Both the position numbers and the translations under genes were made by a program. From positions 1-33,110 of the forward strand of contig DIZZ01000272.1 in the NCBI GenBank assembly GCA_002428045.1: a stretch of DNA of 33,110 nt, given 5' to 3'. Shown one piece after another: positions 24,011 to 31,025 of the stretch (position 1 is the stretch's first letter; each line of letters opens with the position of its first letter). The DNA is from Verrucomicrobia bacterium UBA6015. Lineage in GTDB: Bacteria > Verrucomicrobiota > Kiritimatiellia > UBA8416. The notes under the pieces were generated by a model that did not search any database, had not been told where the DNA came from, and saw only the letters and a list, made by a program, of their open reading frames with translations.

Positions 24011-24967
24011 TTAGCACAGGGTGACCAGTGCCTTTGAGACACGACTGCCAACAGGTTCGGCACTGACCTCAAAGGGCTTGCCGGTGATCAGTTCATACGC
24101 CTGCATATAGCGCTTGGCAGCTTCCACGCGGACATCATCGGGTAGCACGGGCGGCGTACCGTCGCCGGTGAAGCCCTGCTTGGCCAGCCATTGCCGCACG
24201 TATTCCTTGTCGATCTGCCGCTGGGCCTCGCCCGCCGCAAACCGCTCGGCATAGGTATCCGCATACCAGTAGCGCGAGGAGTCCGGGGTATTGACCTCGT
24301 CGGAGACAACCAACTTGCCATCGAGCAGACCCAGCTCATACTTGGTATCCACCAGGATCAGCCCGCGCGAGGCGGCCAGTTTCACGCCGAAATCGTACAG
24401 CTTCAGGCAGATCTCCGACGCCTGATCGAAAGTCTTCGCATCAATCAGTCCTTCCGCAATGGCCTCTTCGCGGGATACATTGCGGTCATGCGCCTCGTGC
24501 TTGGTGGTCGGCGTAAGAATCGGACGCTCCAGTTTCTGGTCCTTGCGCAGCCCCTCCGGAAGCACATGCCCGCAGAAACAGCGTACGCCCTTGGCGTAAT
24601 TCGTCCAGGCCGAGGTGTTCGTGACGCCCGTGATATAGCCCCGCACGATGAACTCGAGCGATAACTGCTCGCACTCACGGGCAACCACGATATTGGGATC
24701 GGGGACGGACACAATGTGATTCGGGACGATGTGCCGGGTCTGCTCGAACCAGTAAGCCGCCAGTTGGTTCAGCACCTGCCCCTTGAACGGGATCGTTCCA
24801 AGCACACGATCAAAGGCCGAGATGCGATCCGAGGTCACCAGGATCCGGCGATCCCCCTTGCAGAACCAGTCGCGAACCTTACCCCGTTCGAACGTACAGC
24901 CCTCTGGGAACCGGGCATACTCCAGGGTGTTGCCAAGCGCTGCATACAGTTGTTTATCCGATATCAT
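24011..24967 (-). CDS. purC: Phosphoribosylaminoimidazole-succinocarboxamide synthase (SAICAR synthetase)
   Basis: PurC joins aspartate to carboxyaminoimidazole ribonucleotide using ATP in purine synthesis. The 318-residue protein has the nucleotide-binding GKVRDWF near residue 29, the SDRISAFDRVLG segment, the EFIVRGYITG motif and the C-terminal LILVDTKYELG and SDEVNTPDSSRYW that hold metal and substrate. Its length fits the longer class found in yeast and many Bacteroidetes rather than the roughly 237-residue E. coli enzyme. GGAGAG precedes the ATG, which overlaps the amidase stop (ATGA at 24964-24967). No other purine genes are in the window. Confidence 0.96.
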   Translation of the reverse strand: MISDKQLYAALGNTLEYARFPEGCTFERGKVRDWFCKGDRRILVTSDRISAFDRVLGTIPFKGQVLNQLAAYWFEQTRHIVPNHIVSVPDPNIVVARECEQLSLEFIVRGYITGVTNTSAWTNYAKGVRCFCGHVLPEGLRKDQKLERPILTPTTKHEAHDRNVSREEAIAEGLIDAKTFDQASEICLKLYDFGVKLAASRGLILVDTKYELGLLDGKLVVSDEVNTPDSSRYWYADTYAERFAAGEAQRQIDKEYVRQWLAKQGFTGDGTPPVLPDDVRVEAAKRYMQAYELITGKPFEVSAEPVGSRVSKALVTLC

Positions 24968-25641
24968 GTTGCCTCTCCTTCCTTCGCGACGCCTACCGCA
25001 TCGGTCGCGATAGGTACCGTGCGTCGCATTTTCAATATTTTCTCATGTAGATTCTTGCCGGGGCATTCGCTGGCCCCCAGATCGCAGTGCCCGAACAAGG
25101 CCTTGCCGTCGATGGCGTAATGCGCCTGCAATGCGCCCATCAGTTCACGGACGGCGTCCAGCGATTTCCTGGACGGGGTCTGGCGATTGAAATTACCCAG
25201 CATCAGGATCCCGAGGTTCTTTTCATTGGCGCCGGCGACATGTGCCCCCTCATAGGCCAGTGAGCGGGCCTCCCAGATGCGTCCGTCATAATCGACCACA
25301 AAGTGGTAGCCGATATCCGCAAACCCAAGGCGACAGTGTCCACCATGCACGGCATCAACCGCCGCCGCCGAGGTATTCTCGTGACCGGATGTCACGATCC
25401 CGGCACCCTGGTGGTGGACCGTGATCCGGGAAAATCCTCCGGCCTCGCGCAACAGCCAAGGGCGTGGCAGCGTATCCGTCCAGCAGGTGCGGCGCTTGAG
25501 GGTGACCTTACTGTCCAGGAAGTCAAGATCCACGGTTGGCAACGGACGCTTCGCGGCGGCCGCCAGCACACCGGATGAGGTGCCCAGCACCCATCCGCCG
25601 GTTAATAGAAAGGACCGCAGAATGTCGCGACGAGAACGCAT
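24964..25641 (-). CDS. Tat-exported N-acetylmuramoyl-L-alanine amidase (PGRP/Amidase_2 fold)
   Basis: This enzyme would cut the bond between muramic acid and the peptide stem of peptidoglycan. The 225-residue protein begins with a twin-arginine signal (SRRDILRSF, then a hydrophobic stretch to about residue 30), so it should be exported folded. The mature part is a zinc amidase of the T7-lysozyme/PGRP type with ligands H76 (TVHHQG), H185 (FGHCDLG) and C193 (ECPGK). The conserved GYHFVVDYDGRIWEAR and GAHVAGANEKNLGI motifs are present. It lies 32 bases after an unknown gene and overlaps purC. It could act in wall recycling or remodelling during division. Confidence 0.92.
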   Translation of the reverse strand: MRSRRDILRSFLLTGGWVLGTSSGVLAAAAKRPLPTVDLDFLDSKVTLKRRTCWTDTLPRPWLLREAGGFSRITVHHQGAGIVTSGHENTSAAAVDAVHGGHCRLGFADIGYHFVVDYDGRIWEARSLAYEGAHVAGANEKNLGILMLGNFNRQTPSRKSLDAVRELMGALQAHYAIDGKALFGHCDLGASECPGKNLHEKILKMRRTVPIATDAVGVAKEGEAT

Positions 25642-25673
25642 AAAATCGCAACCTCACACACCCAGCCACTCAC

Positions 25674-26306
25674 TCACTTACAAGCCGACTCGATCGCCAG
25701 AAGCTCTGGCACATGTCCCCAGGCCCGTGCTTTACCGATCTGCCGCAACTTGGCCCGGCACGCCGCCATGACTTCTTCCACAAATTCAGCCTGCCGCCGT
25801 TTCCGGGACGCCAGCAACGTGGTCGCCACGGTGTTGAGGTGACGCAAGCCCAACGTTCCACGCCCATCCGTGGGATCCCATACCTCGGCAACAGAGTCGA
25901 GGACTATATTCAAACTACTAAAAAAGACAAGCTCAATCGAAACCTCCTTACGCAACACCAGTCGTCCGAGATCAAGCGTCCAGACGCTGCCTCCCCCACG
26001 GATTTCCCATTCCGAGGGCCGGACCAGCCCGGTGCCGAAGACCATCATCCGATGCGCCGCCCGTTTCGACCCGATCGACTGTAAGGCCCGGGTGGCCAAC
26101 ATCACCAGGTAACCGGAGTCGACATACACACCGGAATCGGCCGATTGCCTGGCGTAGGTGGCGACAGACGCCGCCAATTCGCGAATCTGCGTATCGTCGA
26201 GCTCATCAATCCCCGCGCAGCATTCGGCAATCACACGGCGGATATGCGTATTCAGCGGTGACTCCGCCGTGGTTTCCGCCGCCGCGCCATTCGCAATCCA
26301 GATCAC
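25674..26306 (-). CDS. Hypothetical protein between nrdR and an amidase
   Basis: I do not recognise this 210-residue protein. It begins at a GTG overlapping the nrdR stop (GTGA at 26303-26306). It has no signal peptide or long membrane segment, apart from one moderately hydrophobic stretch (IELVFFSSLNIVL, about residues 123-135). The composition is mixed and fairly helical, with two Arg/Lys-rich segments near the C-terminus (ASRKRRQAEF and RAKLRQIGKARAW) that could bind nucleic acid. The middle has WEIRGGGSVWTLDLGRLVLRK, perhaps a beta-sheet region. The tight coupling to nrdR suggests co-production with that regulator. Confidence 0.72.
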   Translation of the reverse strand: MIWIANGAAAETTAESPLNTHIRRVIAECCAGIDELDDTQIRELAASVATYARQSADSGVYVDSGYLVMLATRALQSIGSKRAAHRMMVFGTGLVRPSEWEIRGGGSVWTLDLGRLVLRKEVSIELVFFSSLNIVLDSVAEVWDPTDGRGTLGLRHLNTVATTLLASRKRRQAEFVEEVMAACRAKLRQIGKARAWGHVPELLAIESACK

Positions 26307-26758
26307 GGTTTGCCTATCATATCCTTGATCGCGTTCACGAACTGGTTCACATCCCGGAACCGGCGGTATACCGAAGCGAACCGGACAAAGGCCACTTCGT
26401 CGAGCGTTTCGAGGCGATCCATCACCTTCTGGCCGAGGACTTCGCTGGACACCTCGCGCTCGAATTCGCTCTCGATCTCATCGATCAGGGTATCGACCAG
26501 GATTTCGATGCTGCCGATGCTGATCGGACGCTTCTCGCAGGCCCGCTCAATGCCGTTGAGCAGCTTGTTGCGATCAAACGCCTCATGGCGGCCATCGTTC
26601 TTGACGACCTTCAGCTTCGGGCGCAGGATCTCCTCATAGGTGGTGAACCGGTACCCGCAGCGGATGCAGCTACGGCGCCGGCGGGTGGCATCGCCATTAC
26701 GCGCAATCCGGCTATCAAGCACCTTATCTTCCATGTGCGAACACTTTGGACAACGCAT
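26303..26758 (-). CDS. nrdR: Transcriptional repressor NrdR
   Basis: NrdR represses ribonucleotide reductase genes in response to ATP/dATP. At 151 residues it is full length. The N-terminal zinc ribbon has C3, C6, C31 and C34, and the ATP-cone follows (KLKVVKNDGRHEAFDRNKL near residue 48), then the family's conserved FVRFASVYRRFRD near residue 123. The gene lies 17 bases after the response-regulator gene. No reductase gene or NrdR box is visible in this window, so its targets are elsewhere. Confidence 0.96.
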   Translation of the reverse strand: MRCPKCSHMEDKVLDSRIARNGDATRRRRSCIRCGYRFTTYEEILRPKLKVVKNDGRHEAFDRNKLLNGIERACEKRPISIGSIEILVDTLIDEIESEFEREVSSEVLGQKVMDRLETLDEVAFVRFASVYRRFRDVNQFVNAIKDMIGKP

Positions 26759-26775
26759 GAACGCCCGTCCTTCCG

Positions 26776-27555
26776 CTACTCGAACACCGCATTTACAATC
26801 TTACCGACAACATCGGCCGCCGTGGTTTCCACTGTGGCGACAATCCCACCCACCCCGGACTTGACCGGCGAGTTTTTCAGGATGATCTCGTCATCGGCAT
26901 AGAGCACCACGGGGATGAGCTTGGTATTCGGCATCACCACCAGCATATCGGCAACGGCGGACCCGTTCAGTCCTTCCAGCACCTGGTTCATGACGATGAC
27001 ATCCGGGCGGTTCACAATCGCCGATTCAAGCACTTCCGGCCCCTTTCCGCAAACCTCGACGAGATAACTGCACTGCGAGAACCAGGCCACCATCGGTTCG
27101 GCAATGGACGGATCCGATTCACCCAGAATCATCCGCCGCTTGCGACCGGCGGTACTGGTGGTCTCACCGTAGTCGCCGCGCCGCAGGAAGATGATGCGAC
27201 CGACTTCCATCAGCAGATCCTGCGGATCGCAGGGCTTGGCAATAAAGCCGTCGATTTCAACATCGGAAAAGAATTCGGCCATGTTAGCGCGAGCCGTCAG
27301 CACCAGCACGGGATAGAGGGGCTTTCCCTTCTCGTCGAGAATGTGCTTAAGAAAGCCGATTCCGCCCATGCCTGGCATGCTCATATCCAGGATGATGAGT
27401 TCCGGCTCCACCGTCTCCAGCACCTCAAGCCCCTTTTCGCCACTCTTGGCGGTGACCACATCATACCCCTCAAAGCGCAGAAAATCGCTCAGCGTGACCA
27501 GTAAACTGGTATCGTCATCGATCAATAATAGTTTCCGTTTTTGTTCCTCGGACAT
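26776..27555 (-). CDS. Tandem receiver-domain response regulator, second receiver degenerate
   Basis: This 259-residue protein has two receiver (REC) domains and no recognisable output domain. REC1 (about residues 8-125) is canonical: D13-D15 acidic cluster, phosphorylated D57 (IILDMSMPG), T87 and K107 (AKP). REC2 (about 140-258) keeps an acidic start (LGESD) but the phospho-acceptor position reads VMNQVLEG, Asn in place of Asp, and the Lys/Pro motif is absent; it is probably a pseudo-receiver for partner binding. The ATG at 27555 follows AGGAGG at ideal distance; an earlier in-frame ATG at 27576 lies ahead of that site. It heads the long minus-strand operon, and no histidine kinase gene is adjacent. 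Confidence 0.9.
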   Translation of the reverse strand: MSEEQKRKLLLIDDDTSLLVTLSDFLRFEGYDVVTAKSGEKGLEVLETVEPELIILDMSMPGMGGIGFLKHILDEKGKPLYPVLVLTARANMAEFFSDVEIDGFIAKPCDPQDLLMEVGRIIFLRRGDYGETTSTAGRKRRMILGESDPSIAEPMVAWFSQCSYLVEVCGKGPEVLESAIVNRPDVIVMNQVLEGLNGSAVADMLVVMPNTKLIPVVLYADDEIILKNSPVKSGVGGIVATVETTAADVVGKIVNAVFE

Positions 27556-27611
27556 CCCAATCCTCCTCAAAGACATGCTCGCTCGGCGTATTCACTTATT
27601 TAAAAGCAGTG

Positions 27612-27640
27612 ATTTTCGGCATAAACCGCGCCAAAGTCAA
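27612..27640 (-). promoter_or_regulatory. Candidate promoter for the long minus-strand operon
   Basis: On the minus strand TTGACT (27640-27635) and GAAAAT (27617-27612) are spaced by 17 bases, matching 5 and 4 of 6 consensus positions. They give a leader of about 50 bases before the regulator's start codon at 27555. The match at the -10 is modest. Confidence 0.33.
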
Positions 27641-27725
27641 ATGAATTGAATCCTAGAGGCAAGCCCATCGTGAATCCGTGCGTCCTGACTCGACAAGGGC
27701 ACGTCGGTTTTGTATAGATGTGGTC

Positions 27726-28271
27726 ATGAAAGAGACAGCCATATCAACCGAGCGGGTATTTGAGGGGCGGCTACTTAAGATCGATGTGGTCAGCGTGGCG
27801 CTTGACGACGGGACGCGGGCGTCGCGCGAGATTGTGCGGCACCCCGGCGCGGCGGTGATCCTGTGTCGCAAGCCGGACGGCATGTTCATCTTCGTGCGCC
27901 AGTACCGCCTTGCCGCGCGCAGCGCCTTGCTGGAGGCGGTGGCGGGTACCCTGGAGCCGGGAGAGGATCCATCCGATTGTGCTCGCCGCGAAGTCGAGGA
28001 GGAGACCGGCTACCGGCCGCTGCGGATGGTGCCGCTGGGCCAGGCGTTTCCGGCTCCGGGCTATACCGAGGAATTGTTTCATTTCTTCTATGCCGAGTTG
28101 TCGGCCACGGCTGGCAAGCAGGCGACCGACGACGATGAACGCGTCGACGTGGTCGAACTCTCCCGCGACGGATTCGAGGCGATGATCGCGCACGGCGACA
28201 TCCGCGATGCCAAGACCCTCGCCGTCTGGCTGCTATTCTCGCATTGTTTTCCTAACCCTGTTATTGCATAA
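27726..28271 (+). CDS. Nudix hydrolase, ADP-ribose pyrophosphatase-like
   Basis: This 181-residue enzyme hydrolyses a nucleoside diphosphate linked to another group, most likely ADP-ribose. It carries a complete Nudix box, G74-x5-E80-x7-R88-E89-V90-x-E92-E93-x-G95, and the downstream FPAPGYTEE that marks the ADP-ribose pyrophosphatase group. The ATG at 27726 gives the typical N-terminus. A possible TCGACA-N17-TATAGA promoter (27690-27718) ends only eight bases ahead, which would make the mRNA almost leaderless; this is weak evidence. clpS follows after eight bases. Confidence 0.92.
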   Translation: MKETAISTERVFEGRLLKIDVVSVALDDGTRASREIVRHPGAAVILCRKPDGMFIFVRQYRLAARSALLEAVAGTLEPGEDPSDCARREVEEETGYRPLRMVPLGQAFPAPGYTEELFHFFYAELSATAGKQATDDDERVDVVELSRDGFEAMIAHGDIRDAKTLAVWLLFSHCFPNPVIA

Positions 28272-28279
28272 TAGACCCC

Positions 28280-28570
28280 ATGAACAAGACAAATACAAAA
28301 CCGGTAAAGCACTCACGGCGCAAAACCGACGTCCAGCGGGAGCGAATTTGCCAGGTGGTGCTGCATAACGATGATGTCAACAGCGCCGAGTATGTGGTAA
28401 AATGCCTACAGACGGTGTTCGTGCTCAACATGGAGCTGGCGGCCAAGATCATGATGGAGGCGCACCAGGCAGGGCGTTCAATCGCCGAGGTTGAACCGGA
28501 ACCCCTGGCGATTGAACATCGCGACCAGCTTCGGTCCTACGGGCTTTCCGCCACGGTCGAACCGATCTGA
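28280..28570 (+). CDS. clpS: ATP-dependent Clp protease adaptor ClpS
   Basis: ClpS binds N-degron substrates and passes them to the ClpA-ClpP protease. The 96-residue protein has the conserved VVLHNDD near residue 26, which forms part of the N-end residue pocket, the AEYVVKCLQTVF helix and the KIMMEAHQAGRS segment. The N-terminal extension is short and basic. It lies eight bases after the Nudix gene and only 14 bases from the convergent oxidoreductase gene, with no terminator between. clpA, its usual neighbour, is not in the window. Confidence 0.94.
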   Translation: MNKTNTKPVKHSRRKTDVQRERICQVVLHNDDVNSAEYVVKCLQTVFVLNMELAAKIMMEAHQAGRSIAEVEPEPLAIEHRDQLRSYGLSATVEPI

Positions 28571-28584
28571 TCCATGCCTCTTCT

Positions 28585-29661
28585 CTAGTTGCGGTTCTTG
28601 TCGGCGAATTGCTGTGCCAGCATCGACAGTTCAGCCGCCTTGAAGGCGTGCGCCTGTGTCATCGCGTTCTCGGTGCGGTTGAGGCAATCCAGGATCAGCT
28701 TGCCGAAGTACGGGAAGCCCACCTTCCCCTGGCATTCGATCTCGACCGAATCCTTGTCGTTGACCAGTAGAATCCGGTTGCCGACCGGGCTGCGCTGCAG
28801 ATCGATGTACTTGCGGATCTCGATATAGCCCTTGGTCCCGAGCACGAACGTGCGCCCATCGCCCCAGACCTTGGATCCCTTTGGATTGAACCAGTCGAGA
28901 CGGCAGTAGGCCGAGGCTCCGGTATCGAGCGTCAGCGAGGCCTCGCCGAAATCCTCGAGTCCGGGCGTGCCGGGGTTCTCGAAGTTGTCAACCCTCGCGA
29001 AATTGACCGTTCCATCGGTAGCGCTGGCATACGTCAAAAACTGCTCGAACTGGTGCGATCCGATATCGGTCAGGATCCCCCCGTAGCATGCTTTCTTGAA
29101 AAACCATTCCGGACGCCGCGCGGGAGTCAGATTATGCGGGGCCAGATTGAGCACCTGCAGCACACGCCCGATAACCCCCTCGCGCAGCAGCTCGCCCGCA
29201 TGCCAGCCCGCCTCGTTGCCCAGCCGCTCCGAATAACACACCGCGTATTTACGTTCCGTCGCCGCCACTTTCGCACGGGCGGAGGCCAGTTGCTCAAGCG
29301 TGGTGAACGGGGACTTGTCGGTGAGGTAATCCTTGCCAGCATCCAGGACCTGCAGGCCGATTCCGCAGCGCAGGTTCGGAATCGCGGCAGAGGTGACGAG
29401 CTGGATTTGCGGATCGTCCAGGATCTCGCGGAAATCGCGGACAACCTTGGCATGGGGATGCGCCTTGAGCACACCCTCGAGCCGTTTTGCATCCGGCTCG
29501 TAGATCGCCTTGAGCACACCGCCCGCACTGGCCAGCCCCTCGATCTGGCCATAGATATGGCCATGATCGAAATGCGAGGCGGCAAACACGAATTCCCCTG
29601 GCTTTACAACCTGCGGGTTGGCCGACATATCGGGCGCATAATTCATTCCATCTTTGGACAT
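28585..29661 (-). CDS. Gfo/Idh/MocA-family oxidoreductase, divergent
   Basis: This 358-residue protein has an N-terminal NAD(P)-binding Rossmann part and a C-terminal GFO_IDH_MocA beta-sheet domain, as in sugar and inositol dehydrogenases. It departs from the family norm. The usual EKP at the end of the dinucleotide fold reads DKSPFTT, and the N-terminal glycine loop is replaced by ASHFDHGHIYG, so cofactor handling may differ. Later motifs (GGILTDIGSHQFEQFL) keep the catalytic-histidine region with Glu where many have Asp. AGGAG precedes the ATG. It starts 14 bases after the partner gene, with which it is probably co-expressed. The substrate is unknown. Confidence 0.86.
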   Translation of the reverse strand: MSKDGMNYAPDMSANPQVVKPGEFVFAASHFDHGHIYGQIEGLASAGGVLKAIYEPDAKRLEGVLKAHPHAKVVRDFREILDDPQIQLVTSAAIPNLRCGIGLQVLDAGKDYLTDKSPFTTLEQLASARAKVAATERKYAVCYSERLGNEAGWHAGELLREGVIGRVLQVLNLAPHNLTPARRPEWFFKKACYGGILTDIGSHQFEQFLTYASATDGTVNFARVDNFENPGTPGLEDFGEASLTLDTGASAYCRLDWFNPKGSKVWGDGRTFVLGTKGYIEIRKYIDLQRSPVGNRILLVNDKDSVEIECQGKVGFPYFGKLILDCLNRTENAMTQAHAFKAAELSMLAQQFADKNRN

Positions 29662-29675
29662 CGTCAGGTCTCCTG

Positions 29676-30839
29676 TTAGAACGACTGGCTCATATCGGCC
29701 ACAACGCCGGCCTTTACCGTTTTTGCCTTCTTGACCTTCGAATTGCGGATCAGCGATTTCAGGTTCTTCTCGTAGGCGGCGGCATCGAGCGGCAACGTGA
29801 TGGTCTTCTGCTGCTGTCCGGAAAGGATCATGGCGTTGGCCAGTTCCACCGAGTTAATGCCCTCGACGGCTGGCGCAATCAGCTCGGCCTCGCCCTTGAT
29901 GGCTGCAACAAAGTTCTTAAAGATGCCGGTGTGCTGTTCGCCATGGTTCTTGAAGGTTACGGTTTCCGTGATGTTTTCGGGACCGGCAAACGGCTTATCC
30001 GAGGTCTTGCAGAATGCCGACGTAGGAACCATGTTCCGGATGATGCTGATGGTATTTCCCTCGACAATAATCCGACCGTTCTCAGCCGCGACTTCAAGCC
30101 GGTTGGTGCCAGGCGCCTCGCCCGTGGTGGTGATGAACACCCCATTGGCTCCGTTGGCATACTCCAGGTAGGCGGTCACATCATCTTCTACCTCGATCTC
30201 GTGGAACCGGCCACGCTGGCAGAAGGCGCGCACGGCGACGGGCATACCGAAGAGCCACTGCATAAGGTCGAGCTGGTGCGGACACTGGTTGAGCAACACA
30301 CCGCCGCCTTCGCCTTCCCAGGTTGCCCGCCAGGCACCATGGTCGTAATAGCTTTGGCTGCGGAACCAGTCGGTGATGATCCAGTTGACACGGTTGATGC
30401 GACCGAAATCACCGCTTTCAATGTGCTGCTTCAGCCAGCGGTAGCGCGGATCCGTGCGTTGGTTGAACATGGCGGAGAACACCTGCTTCTTCGTGCGCTT
30501 GGTATCGATCAGTCGCTGGGCATCGGCCTTGTGTACGGAAATCGGCTTTTCCACCAGGACGTGGAACCCTGCCGTGAGCGCGGCAATCCCGATGGTCGTG
30601 TGATCGTAGTGCGGCGTCGCGATCACCACGGCATCGATCTTGGCCTCGCGCAGCATCGTGTTGGAATCGGTCCAGTGCGGAATCCCGGGAAATGCCTCGA
30701 AACGCTTCGGGTTTGTATCGCAGATGGCGGCCAGCGTCGCCCCCGGTATTTTGTTGTCCAGCATCAATTTCGCATGGGATGACCCCATATTACCAATACC
30801 CACGATACCAATTCGAACATCGGCTGCCTTCGCACTCAT
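29676..30839 (-). CDS. Gfo/Idh/MocA-family oxidoreductase
   Basis: This 387-residue NAD(P)-dependent dehydrogenase of the Gfo/Idh/MocA family oxidises or epimerises sugars or cyclitols. It has the complete dinucleotide motif GIVGIGNMGSS at residues 11-21, EKP at 97-99 with K98 in the expected catalytic position, and the catalytic region GGGVLLNQCPHQLDLMQW. AAGGAAAT precedes the ATG. It is the first gene of a two-gene unit with the divergent paralogue 28585-29661. The C-terminal tail of about 35 residues is Lys-rich. No sugar transporter or regulator is adjacent, so its pathway is unassigned. Confidence 0.91.
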   Translation of the reverse strand: MSAKAADVRIGIVGIGNMGSSHAKLMLDNKIPGATLAAICDTNPKRFEAFPGIPHWTDSNTMLREAKIDAVVIATPHYDHTTIGIAALTAGFHVLVEKPISVHKADAQRLIDTKRTKKQVFSAMFNQRTDPRYRWLKQHIESGDFGRINRVNWIITDWFRSQSYYDHGAWRATWEGEGGGVLLNQCPHQLDLMQWLFGMPVAVRAFCQRGRFHEIEVEDDVTAYLEYANGANGVFITTTGEAPGTNRLEVAAENGRIIVEGNTISIIRNMVPTSAFCKTSDKPFAGPENITETVTFKNHGEQHTGIFKNFVAAIKGEAELIAPAVEGINSVELANAMILSGQQQKTITLPLDAAAYEKNLKSLIRNSKVKKAKTVKAGVVADMSQSF

Positions 30840-30873
30840 CTATATTTCCTTTTGAATGAGGTTTATGTAAAAC

Positions 30874-30890
30874 GTAAGTTGAAGCCTTAC
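30874..30890. other. Inverted repeat upstream of the oxidoreductase pair
   Basis: GTAAG, a seven-base spacer and CTTAC form a short inverted repeat about 35 bases ahead of the start codon at 30839. It could be an operator for a dimeric repressor. At five bases per arm it may also be chance. Confidence 0.25.
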
Positions 30891-31025
30891 ATACATCCCG
30901 CCCTGATTTCAAATAAAAACGTATTCGGTGGACGGATAGGTCGCACGTCAACGGTGCGGGGTAGCCACTCGCAGATTACATATTTTTCTTGATCATAAGG
31001 CTAAGCCTAAGCCGACATAGCCGGG

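Noticed and set aside
30998..31025. Terminator after the sulfur-reductase fusion gene
   Set aside because: The repeats of GGCTTA can form a short stem on the minus strand but no T-run follows.
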